Assembly (NCBI GenBank): GCA_028023455.1
Contig: JAQFVV010006340.1
Span: 2,153,438-2,217,437 of the forward strand
Length of the DNA stretch: 64,000 nucleotides
Direction: 5' to 3'
Source: Epiperipatus broadwayi
Taxonomy: Eukaryota; Onychophora; Udeonychophora; Euonychophora; Peripatidae
The notes beneath the pieces were generated by a model, which saw nothing but the letters and a program-made list of their open reading frames with translations, was not told the DNA's origin and ran no database searches. The position numbers were made by a program, and so were the translations under genes. Each line of letters opens with the position of its first letter. The stretch's first letter is position 1. Shown here one piece after another: positions 28,225-39,928 of the stretch.

Positions 28225-29183
28225 TGGTTATTTTAACCTTTTGCCCTTTTGAAAAAACCATGCCAAATTCGCTTCTGCATTCTAACAGATAATCACCAAT
28301 TAATTTTACATTTAACAGATAATCACCAATTAATTTTACACTTAAATTCCTTTATCATATATATCACTTAAATCACTTTAAGAATTTACTTGGGTGATAC
28401 TACACTCATGAAAACCACATTAAAAAACAAATTACAAAAAGCTCTTGCCTCAGAATAAATAACAGAAAGTTCTCTCCCCCTTTTACTTTTTCCATTATAA
28501 TAATAATAAATTATATATATAGCAGCCAAACTTCAAACCCAGAATTTTGAACTAAATTTTGGCTGTGAATAATAAACTATTAAAAATGACTTAATTTGTT
28601 TTTTAAAGATTTCCTCACAAGTGATGATAAAGAATAATTATTATTTAATTGTGAATTTCATAATTAAAATCCACAACCAGATTAAATACACACACTGTTG
28701 CACATATACAATTCTTTAGTTAAACCGATTTAATATTTTAATTCTTAATTATTACTACCATTATTTTTTTATAATTTAATATCATGAACTACTTATGTTT
28801 AACTTATCAGTGTAAAATTATGACCATCCATTATCACTATCTAACATAGTTTTACGAGTCACACATCCCCCTCCTTCTTTTCACTCAACTATTAACTGAT
28901 ATATAAATCTTGCTTTTCTAATAAAATATCTCTTTAAATCAAATTGACATATAAATTAATGCCAAATAAAACAATCTTTTGGTTAGAAATCTTTTAATGA
29001 CAAATGTTCAGATTGCCTACCAAGTAAAATATATGCAATCCCTATGAATATTGGTTCAAACCTAACCTTGGCTAAAAAATTTGTTTATTAATATATATAT
29101 AAACTATGAGGAAAATTTTATCAAACCTTATCTTGCATAGTTAATTCAAAAAATGGAGTTTTGGGCAAGCCTAAGGGCTACAA

Positions 29184-29190
<7 letters not shown>
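28225..29190. repeat. Dispersed repeat R2, copy a
   Basis: This block is collinear with 55118-55905. Shared words include AAAACCATGCCAAATT, TTTGAACTAAA, GGTTCAAAC and AAACTATGAGGAAAATTTT, and both end near GCTACAA. It contains two 30-bp tandem units (28283-28342, AACAGATAATCACCAATTAA...), where copy b has three more diverged units. The segment CCAAACTTCAAACCCAGAAT near 28525 is weakly tRNA B-box-like. It has no coding content. I do not recognise the family. Confidence 0.75.
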
Positions 29191-29219
<29 letters not shown>

Positions 29220-29225
29220 CAATTC

Positions 29226-29259
<34 letters not shown>

Positions 29260-29300
29260 GATCAATAGATGGCGTCTTTACATATATATATATATATATT
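29186..29300. repeat. Compound (CT)n-(TA)n microsatellite
   Basis: A CT tract, a TA tract and a second CT/TA pair follow one another and end at TTGTAACG. GATGGCGTC sits between TA tracts at about 29269. Confidence 0.9.
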
Positions 29301-30050
29301 GTAACGTTTATTTATATATGTTGCAAATATATTGGCATTTGGTAAAAGCTAAAAATAATAAAAGTAAATTTAGTTTTTTTTTCAGTATAATTTAGTTTTT
29401 ATAAAAAATGTACAATGAAAGTTAAATTATTCTTTTGTATTTTTTTAATGTAATTAGAAATAAAAGTAGAATTTGAGAGAACAAAAGAATTCCAAAAGCA
29501 AGTAAAATGATAAGCTAAAAGAAAAAGTATAGCTAATTAAAGATGGCCAAAAAACTTGATGAAAAATGAGAACTTAGTAATTGAAAAATGATAAAGACTG
29601 TATAAGATTATAAACACAAAATGCCATGATAATAGCATGCGCAGAAGTCTGAAAATTGGACCTCTAGTATAAAAAGGAGGGATTCAGTTTGAGGAATATC
29701 TTGGTTTGCCTGATATTCTTTTGGTTGGTTTTGGATTAAAGAAGGCAGACCACTCTACAATAAAAAAGTTCTTCATGTGAGAGTAAGCTTATGCTACTAG
29801 CCTATGGAACCAGCACCAAGATCAATTTATAATCAATGGTAGTGAGCTCATTTTGACCACAAAAAACTGCATAGTAATCTACAACCATTGTGAATTCACT
29901 AAAACTTACCGGTAAGACTACTTATTCCTGATTGTGACAAGATTAAGCGTTAACAAACAAGTCTTAGAATAATCCCGATAGAGACTTTCTTTTTTTTGTA
30001 CAACAGACTTTTGTTTATACCAGAACTTTTTAATTATATATTTTATTTTA
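29300..30050 (+). other. Possible solo LTR-like or promoter-like sequence
   Basis: It starts TGTAACGTTTATT against a TA tract. About 370 bp in it carries GCATGCGCAGAAG, a TATA-like TATAAAAAGGAGGG at about 29670 and a relatively G+C-rich stretch downstream. This is the arrangement of a U3-R promoter region in LTR elements that begin TGTAAC. No second LTR or internal genes are visible and no target duplication was identified, so this is a tentative reading. Confidence 0.3.
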
Positions 30051-33000
30051 TTGATTGCATCGTGTTTGAATTAATATGTGTTCTCTCTAATTTACTTGAT
30101 TAGGAATTCTCATTTTAACTTGAACATATTTTTAATCTATTATAATAAAAAATATTTCTAATATCAATTTTCATTTGTACATTATTAATAATAGATATTA
30201 TTTTTTATTATTAAATTTATTATTAGTTTAATAAGATTTAAAACATAATTTACCATTGCCAATTTGTTTGAATAAGCCCAGGAATAATAATCTTTAAAAA
30301 ATAATTCTCGTTATGGTATGATACAATACCGATTAGTTTAAAAGTATTTTTTTTTATTTGCGAGACATTATATAATGATTTCAGTGAATTCTTAGGAATT
30401 CTGGTGCCCAGGTTGAATAAAATAAAAACTGATTTCGTTGATAGCATAATTCTCAATAATTAATAGGCCAAGTTGATTAGGAAATATAGCCACGTTTTTA
30501 GAATAGAAATATATCTTTCTTCTTTTTGACATAGCTTGATCAACTCACGCATTTATAATGCATATAGAGGCCAAACAAAATGAAAAATGTTATAATATAT
30601 ATATATATATATTAGAAACTTAATACATTTTTTTTAATTTGACAATATATACTGGAAGAACTAATAAAATTCTATTTTTTAGAGTGTCTTGGTCTATTAA
30701 ATTATTGATATCTAAAACCAAAAGACTGAAGGCAACAATTTATACTGCTGTGCTACTTTTTTAATGCAAAACATCACTATTGATTTACAGATCACTTATC
30801 TACTTTTTTAGGGTTATTAACTTTTAGGGTAGGACACTTAACTACTTGTATAATCATTATTGATGTTCTCCATAGCAACATACAATAATATGGGCATTTA
30901 AAGCTATTTTGTATTGTTGTTAAAACTGTGTTGATAATGATTTTAAGTATGTTATTTTGTCTGATATTAAACATATCATCTTTTTCATAAATGTTCAGGT
31001 AAGTATTTGTTAAGAATTGGCCCTATTTTTATCTAAATCATTTATATTGTTCATAAACTTTTTCAACACATACAATAAAGTATTTTGACTATAATATTTT
31101 ATGGTGTAAATAATAGTAATATAAATATATTTCTAAAATAATACATTCACAATTTACATTAATTCTTTTTCTTAAAGTATAATTTAAATAATAAAATTTC
31201 TAACAAAAGATAGTTTTGGCATAGTTTAAAATAATAAAATTTCAAGAATGTTTAAGACCTATTTGCAACAAAAAAGATCATTTTATGTATATTTTACAAA
31301 ACAGTAAATTAAGTTTAAATTTCCACACAATGACACATCAATATAAACATCATATGTAAAACATGACCTTTCAAAATCTGTAAGATGCTTTTGAAATGTT
31401 AAAAAGAAAACAAGGAAACATTTTATTAATCTTGTTTTTTTATCCTAGGTAAAGATATTCAAGTTTGTTTACAAAGCAATCATCAATATTTTCTTTATTG
31501 TCTACTATGACAGCTATTAATTTAGATTGTATTTCACTGTGAGAAGCATCGAATACTTTTCATTTTAATTTGAAAATAAATTTAATTAATATATATTGTG
31601 GGGAATAAATGAACTCTCACTTATGATAGATACACTGAAATTTTTAGGGCATAGGTTGTAATTATGAATATTTTAATTAAGTTCCAAAAGTTTATTATTT
31701 TATGTAAAAACATAATGACATATAAGATAATACTTTTGCATAGTATGTACATATAATTGATGAAATGGGATGAATATATATATATGAAAAACAAAAAACA
31801 AGTTAAAAACTTGCTAACGCTTGAATGCTTGCTCTGACGTTTATGTAAACATAGGCTTTAACGGTGATTTTGGTAGAACGCCATATATTGATATATATAT
31901 ATATATGATTCTGCTTTATTATGTGACAGTATACTTTCCAAACAAAAACCACATGTATATAATTCTTATTTAATTTGTGTGGCTGCTTCTTACGTATTTT
32001 TTTCTTTATTATTATAATATGCAAACGTGTGATTCACATATTCTATGAGATAATTGGACAACATTCTCCTGTTTATGACGTTGTTGTGGTTAGTTATTAA
32101 CCATGCCTACTTCACCTTCTTTTATCAACCCTTGCATTCTAGGCATAATAGGTTATCACTTTGTAGATTGAAATTGTGACCGTATTATCCTTCATGATCC
32201 CACAAAATGGACTTATATATGAGATTTTCTTGAGCCCGATTGCGTAAATATATATGCTGCGCTACTCTGGTAGGAATATTGACCTTATATTTGGCTTAAT
32301 ATATCGCTCTACATTGTGAATCATTGCAATGAAACTCATAGAGTATTATTTGTGGAATATTATTTTTGGCAATATGTCCTTGTTTTTGATTTGTCTATAA
32401 AGACTGGCTGAGATGTAAAACTTTGTATTCTTGCTCCCTCATGTTTGTTACTTTATCAGTCAATTTTGTTATATAAGACAGGTCTTGTGGTCTTAAATTC
32501 AGCCACATACTTATATTAAATCTTTTCATTCTTTCATTAATATTTTTCCCTGTACCCAAACTGCATAGATTTTTTATACATTCATCAACGCTTCGTATTT
32601 CGAATTTGTAGAATAGCTAATAAAGACAGATCATATAAGAAGCAGCGATAACTAAATAAGGATTCTAACATTTTGGTATTCTGAAACTAAAGTACAGACA
32701 TCCCGATAATAAAGCAAGCGAGGAAAGAAACAAAAATCCCACTTCTTCAACGCACATGCATTCGGATTATCTATACAACTAAGTAAAAAATTACAATTAC
32801 ATTTGCACATATATACTAAAAATAAAAATTGTGGGAATTATCAGAGGTATAATTCTTTAAATTTAAAATGGTTGGTTTTTTTTTTCAAATTATTTCCATT
32901 TAAGCTTATGTTTAGGCATTCGTAAAATGTAAAATATTATAATTGAAAGTCATCTGATTTCAATTGGTAAATATGCATTTGTTTAGAGCACGAAAAATGA

Positions 33001-33160
33001 ATTCTTATAATTGAAATCTTTAATATTATTTTAAATTAACAGTTATAGAGTGATAAAATTTTATTGTAGAAAATAAGTATGATGGATGCGACACTGCCTA
33101 TGTAGAATAATATTACGTGGTCAAACAATTTGTAATGGAAGTTAATACATCGAGATTGTT
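30051..33160. other. A+T-rich, unassigned
   Basis: I see no gene, RNA or element signature. Short open frames (30250-30456, 30792-30974 and 31803-32024, all minus) have no recognisable motifs. Small TA tracts lie near 30597, 31775 and 31890. Confidence 0.4.
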
Positions 33161-33164
33161 TTAT

Positions 33165-33260
33165 GTGTGAAAGCATCGGCCGGGAAGCGAACCCGGGACA
33201 ACTGCTTGTAAGGCGATTGTGCTGATTTCTCGGCTGTCAACGCTTGACAACATTTCCATC
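33165..33260 (-). mobile_element. tRNA-derived SINE-like sequence, copy 2 (decayed)
   Basis: On the minus strand, CCGAGAAATCAGCACAATCG aligns with CGAGAGGTCAGCGCGACTGC of the copy at 50606, and GGGTTCGCTTCCCGGCCGAT aligns with its B-box and 3' end. The differences are largely CpG-type transitions, as expected of an older copy. The A-box and B-box spacing resembles a tRNA with a long variable arm, but no intact cloverleaf forms. Confidence 0.65.
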
Positions 33261-33261
33261 A

Positions 33262-33959
33262 ATGCTCCAAAATAAAAAAATAGACTTGAAAGTAATGTAT
33301 ATTTGCTTTCATTATATTTATGCAATAGAATACATGATTTATTATTTATTCTCAATAACAAACAAGAAATTATTAATCCAAGAAATATAAAATTAATAAC
33401 ATTCTATTCTAAACATTTAGCAGCCTGTCATCTATATTTGGATATTTAAAACATTATCCCGAGTCAACTATACATGTCTATTCATTATTAATTCCTAATA
33501 TGTTTTCAAGTAAAAAAGTTAAATAATCATTTGGAAGTTTGTCTTTATATATATATATAATTTTTAAGTTTATTTTCAGTTACAATCTAAAATATTTTAA
33601 ACAAAGAAGCATTAAAAAGTTAACAATAAAGATAATTGTAAAAGAAAGTCACGTTGGCAGGCTAAGGAATCCAGTCAGGTTTTATCTGAGGGAACCATTC
33701 GTTATGAGTATAATGAGATAAAAAACTGCCAATTTACCTTTATTTTTTTAAATAAAAACAACCTGGATTTTATTTACTACACCGATTCTGTCTTTATAGA
33801 TTACATATATTTTATTTACAATTTATTAGCGAATATCACATCTTTCCACAAAATGCATGTTATAAACAAATTGATGAGTTAAGCATTTTTATTAATGTTA
33901 AACACTAATATAAATGACCTGCTAGTTACGATCTTAATCCAATTTATTGGTTATATATG
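33262..33959. other. A+T-rich, unassigned
   Basis: Nothing is recognised between the SINE and RTE copy 3. Confidence 0.4.
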
Positions 33960-35420
33960 TCATCAAACATTATGAATCCACTGCAGAATGAAGGTCTCTC
34001 CAAGTTTAATACATCTCCGACCTTTAGCTGCTGTTCTCCATATCACTCCTGCACATTTACTTATTTCATCCATCGATCTCACATGTGACCACTTTCTGGG
34101 TCTTTTACAATCTCTCGGAATCTAGTTTAAGATTTCAATTAACCATTTATTATCAATTCTTCTAGGAATATGTCCAACCCGACTCCACTTCAGTCTTACC
34201 CAATATATTGTGTTTTCGATCTTTTTTTTGTTATTCCCAACATACATCTCTCCATACTTTTCTGAGTGGTCTGAAGTCTCTGTATGGTTCTTCTATTAAG
34301 TGTCCAAGTCTCAGATCCATAAGTAAAACTGATAAAACTAACTTGTTAAAAACCTTTATTTTTAAACACATACACATATTTCATTTTATTATCAAGTTAT
34401 TTCTACCAAAAGTGCTCCAACCAAGTTTAATTCTATGATTAATTTCATCCATTATGTTTCCTTCTGTATTAATAATTTGACCAAGGTATTTGTAGCTGTT
34501 AACAACTTCTAACTCATCATAATTAATCTTTATTTTCATATTTTGAGAAAATTCATTGAACATTACTTTAGTCATTTAAACATTTATCTTTAGTCCTACT
34601 TTCCTAATTTCATCTGATAACTCCTGCAACATTTCCTGAAGCTCTGAAGGAAAAACAACTACATCATATTCAAAATCTAAATGACTCAAATAATACTCCA
34701 TTTACTTTCACTCCTTTAGTATTTCATTTTAATCCACAAAATGCTTTTTGCTTTACTGCTCTAAAAAGTTTTGGAGATAGAGTCACCTTGTCTTACACTC
34801 TTCTCAATGTTAACTTTCCAAATATCACTATGTAATCTAATTGTTGCTGTTGCATTTTTATAAATATTCTTTAGAATTTGACAATATCCTAGATCTATAC
34901 CTTGATGATCCAATACTTTAATCACTAAAGAAATGTTTACAGAATCAAAAGCCTTTTCATAATCTACAAATCCAAAACATCATACCCACCCATACTCATT
35001 TGTCCTTTCTATAACTTCTATCAATACCTGGATATGATCTATTGTACTAACACCACTTTTAAATCCAGCTTGTTCTCTTGGTTGGTGGAAACTCAATGTT
35101 CTCTGTAGACGAGTTGTAATATATTGGTAAAAAAAATTGTATAAAACTGCTAAAAGGATGATAGGTCTATAATTTTTAATATCTTCTTTATCAACTTTTT
35201 TAAATATTAATATTATTACCGCATTCGTCCAATCATCTGGTACATCTTTATCATTTAGCCATTTGGTATATAACTTTCCTTAAAAAAAAAATTATTTCTT
35301 CATCTGCTTCTTTTAATATATCAATTATAATTCCATTATGACATGGATCCTTTCTTTTCTTTATACATTTGATTGTATGTCTCACTTCTTCATTTAAAAT
35401 TCTGGGCAATTCGGAAGATG

Positions 35421-35487
<67 letters not shown>

Positions 35488-35494
35488 AGGTACA
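33960..35494 (-). mobile_element. RTE-clade LINE, copy 3 (5'-truncated RT pseudogene)
   Basis: The minus strand matches the RT part of copy 1 from its end (minus-strand CAGTGGATTCATAATGTTTGA) to about the codons for GGTACTTGTTC, then stops at about 35494. There is no endonuclease, as expected of an incomplete target-primed insertion. Several frameshifts and stops are present. The FADD box is changed: the aligned segment reads HLDFEYDVVVF near 34660, so the Asp pair is lost. The 3' tail is only a few TA units, unlike copies 1 and 2. A 63-bp (TA)n tract interrupts the coding sequence at 35423-35485. Confidence 0.9.
35423..35485. repeat. (TA)n expansion inside RTE copy 3 coding sequence
   Basis: Copy 1 has AATAGATATAGGAGG at the matching place (about 1930-1950). 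Here the same flanks GAAGATGTAAT and AGGAGGTAC bracket about 31 TA units. This is a new microsatellite grown from a short seed within the LINE. Confidence 0.9.
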
Positions 35495-35635
35495 TAGACT
35501 GTTGATCAGTGATTCCATTCGATCGAAGGATAACACATTCAGCAAGCCAAATTTGTAACGTAGAGATAAAAAATAAAGACAGAACAAGCCAAACACCAAA
35601 TTATAATTTAAATAATTGCATTTAATAGTTGTAGC

Positions 35636-35684
35636 AATAATAAAAACAACAACAACAATAATAATAAAAATAATAATAATAATA

Positions 35685-35762
<78 letters not shown>
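35636..35762. repeat. (AAT)n/(ATT)n microsatellite
   Basis: ACAACAACAATAATAATAAA passes into AATAAT and then a long ATT run. It forms an imperfect self-complementary junction where AAT switches to ATT. Confidence 0.95.
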
Positions 35763-35764
<2 letters not shown>

Positions 35765-36092
35765 ATTTTTTGCTTTTATAACGTATGTATCAACAGCATT
35801 TAGCCAATTATAGATTGCATAATATGGTTATTATTATATACAAATCTAAATAAGCATTAAAAAAACAACAAACAAAATAATAATAATAATAATAAAATAG
35901 AAAAACAATAAAATGCACAAATAAGTAAAAAAGTAATATATCAAATGAAATTAAGGATAATATTTTTGTTAAGATGATTTTAGTGACTCGCTTAAAATCC
36001 AAATTAAAAAATGTTCTTTAACAAAATATTTGTTATAAGTTCTAGGTAAAGGGAAAAAGAGGAAAATTTTAATACATCAGATTTACAAATTT
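35763..36092. other. Probable 3' UTR of the jockey-like LINE
   Basis: This A+T-rich segment lies just 3' (on the minus strand) of the LINE stop codon, with small TAA tracts at 35878-35895. I see no gene in it. Confidence 0.4.
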
Positions 36093-36630
36093 TTAGTTCA
36101 AAAATATCGTGAGTACAGGGTTATAATTCTGTTTCTTGATACCTAATTTAAAAAGCAAATCTGATACAGAAATATTTTGGGAAATAAATTTATGAAGAAA
36201 TTTATGATCTCTTGTTTTTCGTCTCAGCATTAAGTCAATATACTGTTCATTATTTAAGCTATTTAATTTTAAAAATTTATCAAAATCAGACTGAATTCTT
36301 ATGGTATCTGTCTTGTTATGAGAATTACATATAATTGAACCATACTCCAAGATGTGAAGAACTAAGGATATAAAAAGTTTAATTTTTGTACATTTATTAA
36401 ATGCTTTTCCATATCTGTAAATAGCTTCTACATTTTTAAGAGATTTATTCACCATAAAATTAATGTGGTTATGAAAAGATCCACTATTGGAAAATATTAT
36501 TTCTAGACCTCGTTATGATCCTTTGTTATGATTTTAGAATCACCAATATAGTAGTAAAACCGTAAGATTACACATTTTAAAGAGTAAGAGACATTGGAGC
36601 ACAAATCCCTATTTATATTTATATAATTAT
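36093..36630 (-). pseudogene. Jockey/CR1-like LINE reverse transcriptase, 3' part
   Basis: The minus-strand translation begins just inside the LTR-element insertion site. It gives an RT thumb region with SYSLKCVI and YYIGDSKI, then (36093-36455) VNKSLKNVEAIYRYGKAFNK, a KLFISLVLHILEYGSIICNS segment and FDKFLKL. That is the conserved end of jockey-superfamily RTs (NxxKCxVI, then LYxxLVxxxLEYxSxVW). A few stops occur near 36500-36530. It continues the reading frame that ends at 49299: the two halves join in frame across one copy of ATTAT. Confidence 0.8.
36626..36630. repeat. Target-site duplication (left), ATTAT
   Basis: ATTAT immediately precedes the 5' LTR and matches ATTAT at 49299-49303 after the 3' LTR. 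A 4-bp reading (TTAT, with the LTR one base longer) is equally possible. Confidence 0.7.
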
Positions 36631-38563
36631 TGTGAGAGTACCATATGAGACTCACCTAAAACATTTTGTGTTTCTTTGTGAATTTAACTGTGCCTATATC
36701 GAATCAACAGATATAAATAACTTACACCTATCTTAAGCTTTTCATGTATCAGCTATATATATAAACTAGTTAGTATTAAAAGAATAATTCTAAAAATGAA
36801 TAATTCTAGTTTATTTATACACACACATAAATAAAATGTTTCTCACTAATAGTATTTTTTTATTAACCAAAACTTGACAAATGACAAAGCCTTAAGTCAA
36901 CATTGCATTTTTATCAGTTGAAACAAAGGAAATAAACGTTTGGGGTTCATTACAAATTGTATGTGTTAAACAATAGAGAGCGTGATTATGTGATATGCTT
37001 GCTGAAATTAATCCAGTATAAAAACGAACAAATATTGTTATAACAATAATCTTCTATTTAGTTATCAAGGCAAGAACTACGTCTGTAAATTTAAATGTGT
37101 TCGAATTTAGAACACATTTAAGAAAAATTAAAAAAAGGAGATTCAATATTTTAAAACCTGCTTCAAGTAATTAATTTACCGCCTTTGAAAATTATAAAGA
37201 ACTATAAAAAAATAATCATTGTAATTAACAAAGTTATAAAAGTTAGCAACGTCTTCTAAATGAGTTTACAAAATATATATTTAAGAAGACAAAAATTTAT
37301 AAAGATGTTTTTGGCTAGACAATTTATGCCAGGGATTTCTGCTGATGTTTTAAACACGAACATGTAAATTTATTCCTACTTAATCAATGCCTAAGATATA
37401 ATCGTTGTAATTCTCATTTAAAAAGCTGCCTTAATATTGGAGTATTATATTGAAGAAGATGTTAAATATTTTACTATGCAAATATTTAAAGAATGAATAT
37501 CTGGATTGCCTCTTCGAAGGATGATCAATGAACTTTATGTTTCAACATTCATCGTCATTTTATTTCGTCTAAGGAGGGATATAAAACCGTTATTCTTTCT
37601 CGTCTTGGATTACTTCATTGTGTATTTTAATAACCCTTAAATTTTATTTCCTTTGTGGATAATTATATTTACTTAGAAAAATTACTTCGTATATTAAAGT
37701 GGAGAACTGATAAGCTGAACACTTTATTTTTTTATTTTATTTAATAAAATTTAAATGTTGATATTTTGATATATACTCTGATGGAAATGACAGCTGACTA
37801 AGGTAAACGTTTTTAAATTATTTCAATTTGGAAGTAAGTTTTATTATATTCCAAATTGAATTTTACATGACAATTAACATAATATATTTTTAAACATACA
37901 TAACTAATATCAGAATACATTCTATTATTAATCTAGTGTGAATTGATGTTGTCGTATATAGACATACAACACACACTGAATCATTTTAATGACAATACTT
38001 AGATTTATAATGTATCATGTGTATTATTTATTATACACACGATTTTAAATTATATATATGTAAATGATTACATTATTTTTTTGAATATTAAATAATTTAT
38101 TAGTGTATATATATAAACACAGATTATAATTCTAAATTTTAATGTTTTTATGTGATAATATTTTTTGTTTTTTTATTACTGATTAAAATGTGTTAAACTT
38201 GATTTCAAAATTAAACAGGTCTCGTTTGTTTATTTTATTTAGTCATTTTATAAAACCAATAATTATAAATATACATACTCATGCATATATATGTTAAATC
38301 AACTTAATGATTTAATATTTATAAAGAAGTTATATATATAGCTTATATTAAATTTATTATTACTATGGGATATTTGTGGAAATGCCTGAAGAGAGTAGAT
38401 TGCAATTTTTACTCTGAGCTCGAATTCCGAGAGTAACGAGGTTATTAATAGAGGAGTGAATTGGATTGTATTTTAAATCACATCATCCATGGCATTCTAT
38501 AAGAAGACTCTGACTATAGTTAGATGTGATTTCCTCGAGTCCTGAAAAGGATCGTCCCGTTAT
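36631..38563 (+). repeat. 5' LTR
   Basis: It begins TGTGAGAGTACCATATGAGA and ends ...GGATCGTCCCGTTAT. Apart from the transposon insertion in the other copy it matches 45845-49298 throughout, with long stretches identical except for T-run lengths (for example 37800-38100 versus 48535-48835). Confidence 0.9.
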
Positions 38564-38892
38564 ACTAGGCGCCCATACTTAAGGCATGAAACAGTAGTTT
38601 TCCATTGGGTAAATCCATAGTTTAAAGAAATAAATAAATATATGAGTATGTCATGAATTGGTAAATAACTGAATAATGAATAATAGAGACCTTGAAATAA
38701 AATAAACCGTAATAAAGAGATAAATCAGTCGCTTTAAAATAAATTATAAATAAATACGATTATAATTTGGACATTAAAATATATATTATAACAACATCTT
38801 ATAAAAGTAGGAAAAATAGTATTACATTTAGAGTCATAAGCACAGCATGAAATCTTATGACATATATTAAAGTATAACCTTGAAAAGAAAGT

Positions 38893-38896
<4 letters not shown>
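38564..38896 (+). other. LTR-element leader with primer-binding-site-like sequence
   Basis: TAGGCGCCCATACTTAAGG at 38566-38584 resembles the TGGCGCCC start of tRNA-primed binding sites but lacks the exact TGG, so the match is weak. The rest is A+T-rich leader without ORFs. Confidence 0.35.

Positions 38897-38936
<40 letters not shown>
38897..38936. repeat. (TA)n microsatellite
   Basis: Twenty TA units lie immediately upstream of the gag-like ORF. Confidence 0.95.
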
Positions 38937-38937
<1 letters not shown>

Positions 38938-38953
38938 CAGTAGAATTTTTTTA

Positions 38954-39654
38954 ATGATAATTAGAAGTGGGAAAAAGCTAACAATAATGGAAGTAAAAAG
39001 TTTCGAAGAATCTTTAAGTAATAGAGATAATGAAATAGAAATTACTTCAATTGGTGATGAACAAGGGTCTTTACAAGTCCTAATGTCTGAGGGGTTTGTA
39101 GAAGAAGTTGAACATCCTTCACAAGTTCACATGACAGATCAAATATTATCCCAAACACAAAGGGTAACTGAAGCTATAATAGTACAACCTCAAGGAAGTG
39201 ATAATTATATGGCTCAATTGGTCCGAATGATGATGGAAATGAAAGCTGATATGAATAATATGACAACCAAAACTGATATAAATAATATAAAAGCTGATAT
39301 CAATAATATAAAAGCTGATATGGCAACCAAAGCTGATATAAATAATATAAAAGCTGATATGAATAATTTGGCAACCAAAGCTGATATAACTAATATAAAA
39401 GCTGATATGAATAATATAAAAGCTGATATAATAATATAAATGCTGATATAAATAAAATGAATGCTGATATAAAGGAAGAAATGGCTAGAATGAATGATAA
39501 TATGGTAACTAAAATTGATATGGATAATATGGAAGGGAAATTAAAAGGAGACATAATTTCTATAAAAGAAGAGTTAAAGAAAGATATTGATAATGTTAAG
39601 GAAAAGATGCAAGTAGAAATCAAAGTTGTTGTTGAAAAAACAAACTGCCAATGA
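38954..39654 (+). pseudogene. Gag-like ORF with heptad-repeat coiled coil (one frameshift)
   Basis: The first frame (38954-39439) begins MIIRSGKKLTIMEVKSFEES; the second Met (38987) is an alternative start. It has an acidic N-terminal region of about 80 residues, then a run of 7-residue units of the type ADINNIK, varied as ADMATK, ADMNNLATK and ADITNIK. This is a textbook heptad pattern predicting a coiled coil for self-assembly. After a single-base shift near 39430 the same pattern continues in the next frame to 39654 (KADI to NADINKMNADIKEEMARM). Position just inside the 5' LTR suggests a gag or structural protein. I see no CCHC zinc knuckle. The DNA repeat (AAAGCTGATATNAATAATAT) suggests expansion by slippage. 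Confidence 0.5.
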
Positions 39655-39691
39655 AGTAGAATGACTTCATGACACAAAAGTATCAACAATA

Positions 39692-39928
39692 TTGATGGCA
39701 ATTCAATGTCAAAAATCCAAAACTTACCCAGAACATGAGATATGTGAATATAATGATAGCATCCAAAACAGATCACTCTTAGTTCAAATGAATATTTCAG
39801 AAGAAAACGGTCATGACTATCATTTTCCCATACAGCAGAGCAATGAAGTAGAAGATCATTGCAGCATTACTAAAGTGCTTGAATCTGATCCCAAAATCTT
39901 ACGAAAAAAAAGGATATGGATTATGTGA
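39692..39928 (+). pseudogene. Unrecognised ORF between gag-like region and next ORF
   Basis: An open frame of 78 residues, polar and His/Glu-rich, without motifs I know. It is separated by a short stop-containing gap from the gag-like region and overlaps the start of the following ORF by 13 bases. It is probably part of the same broken LTR-element reading frame. Confidence 0.3.

Noticed and set aside
35616-35813. Poly-Ile open frame (and a similar one at 51555-51746)
   Set aside because: Direct translation of (ATT)n; no coding evidence.
38520-38590. Confident primer-binding site
   Set aside because: TAGGCGCCCATAC is in the right place but lacks the exact TGG complement of tRNA-CCA, so I mention it only as weak support.
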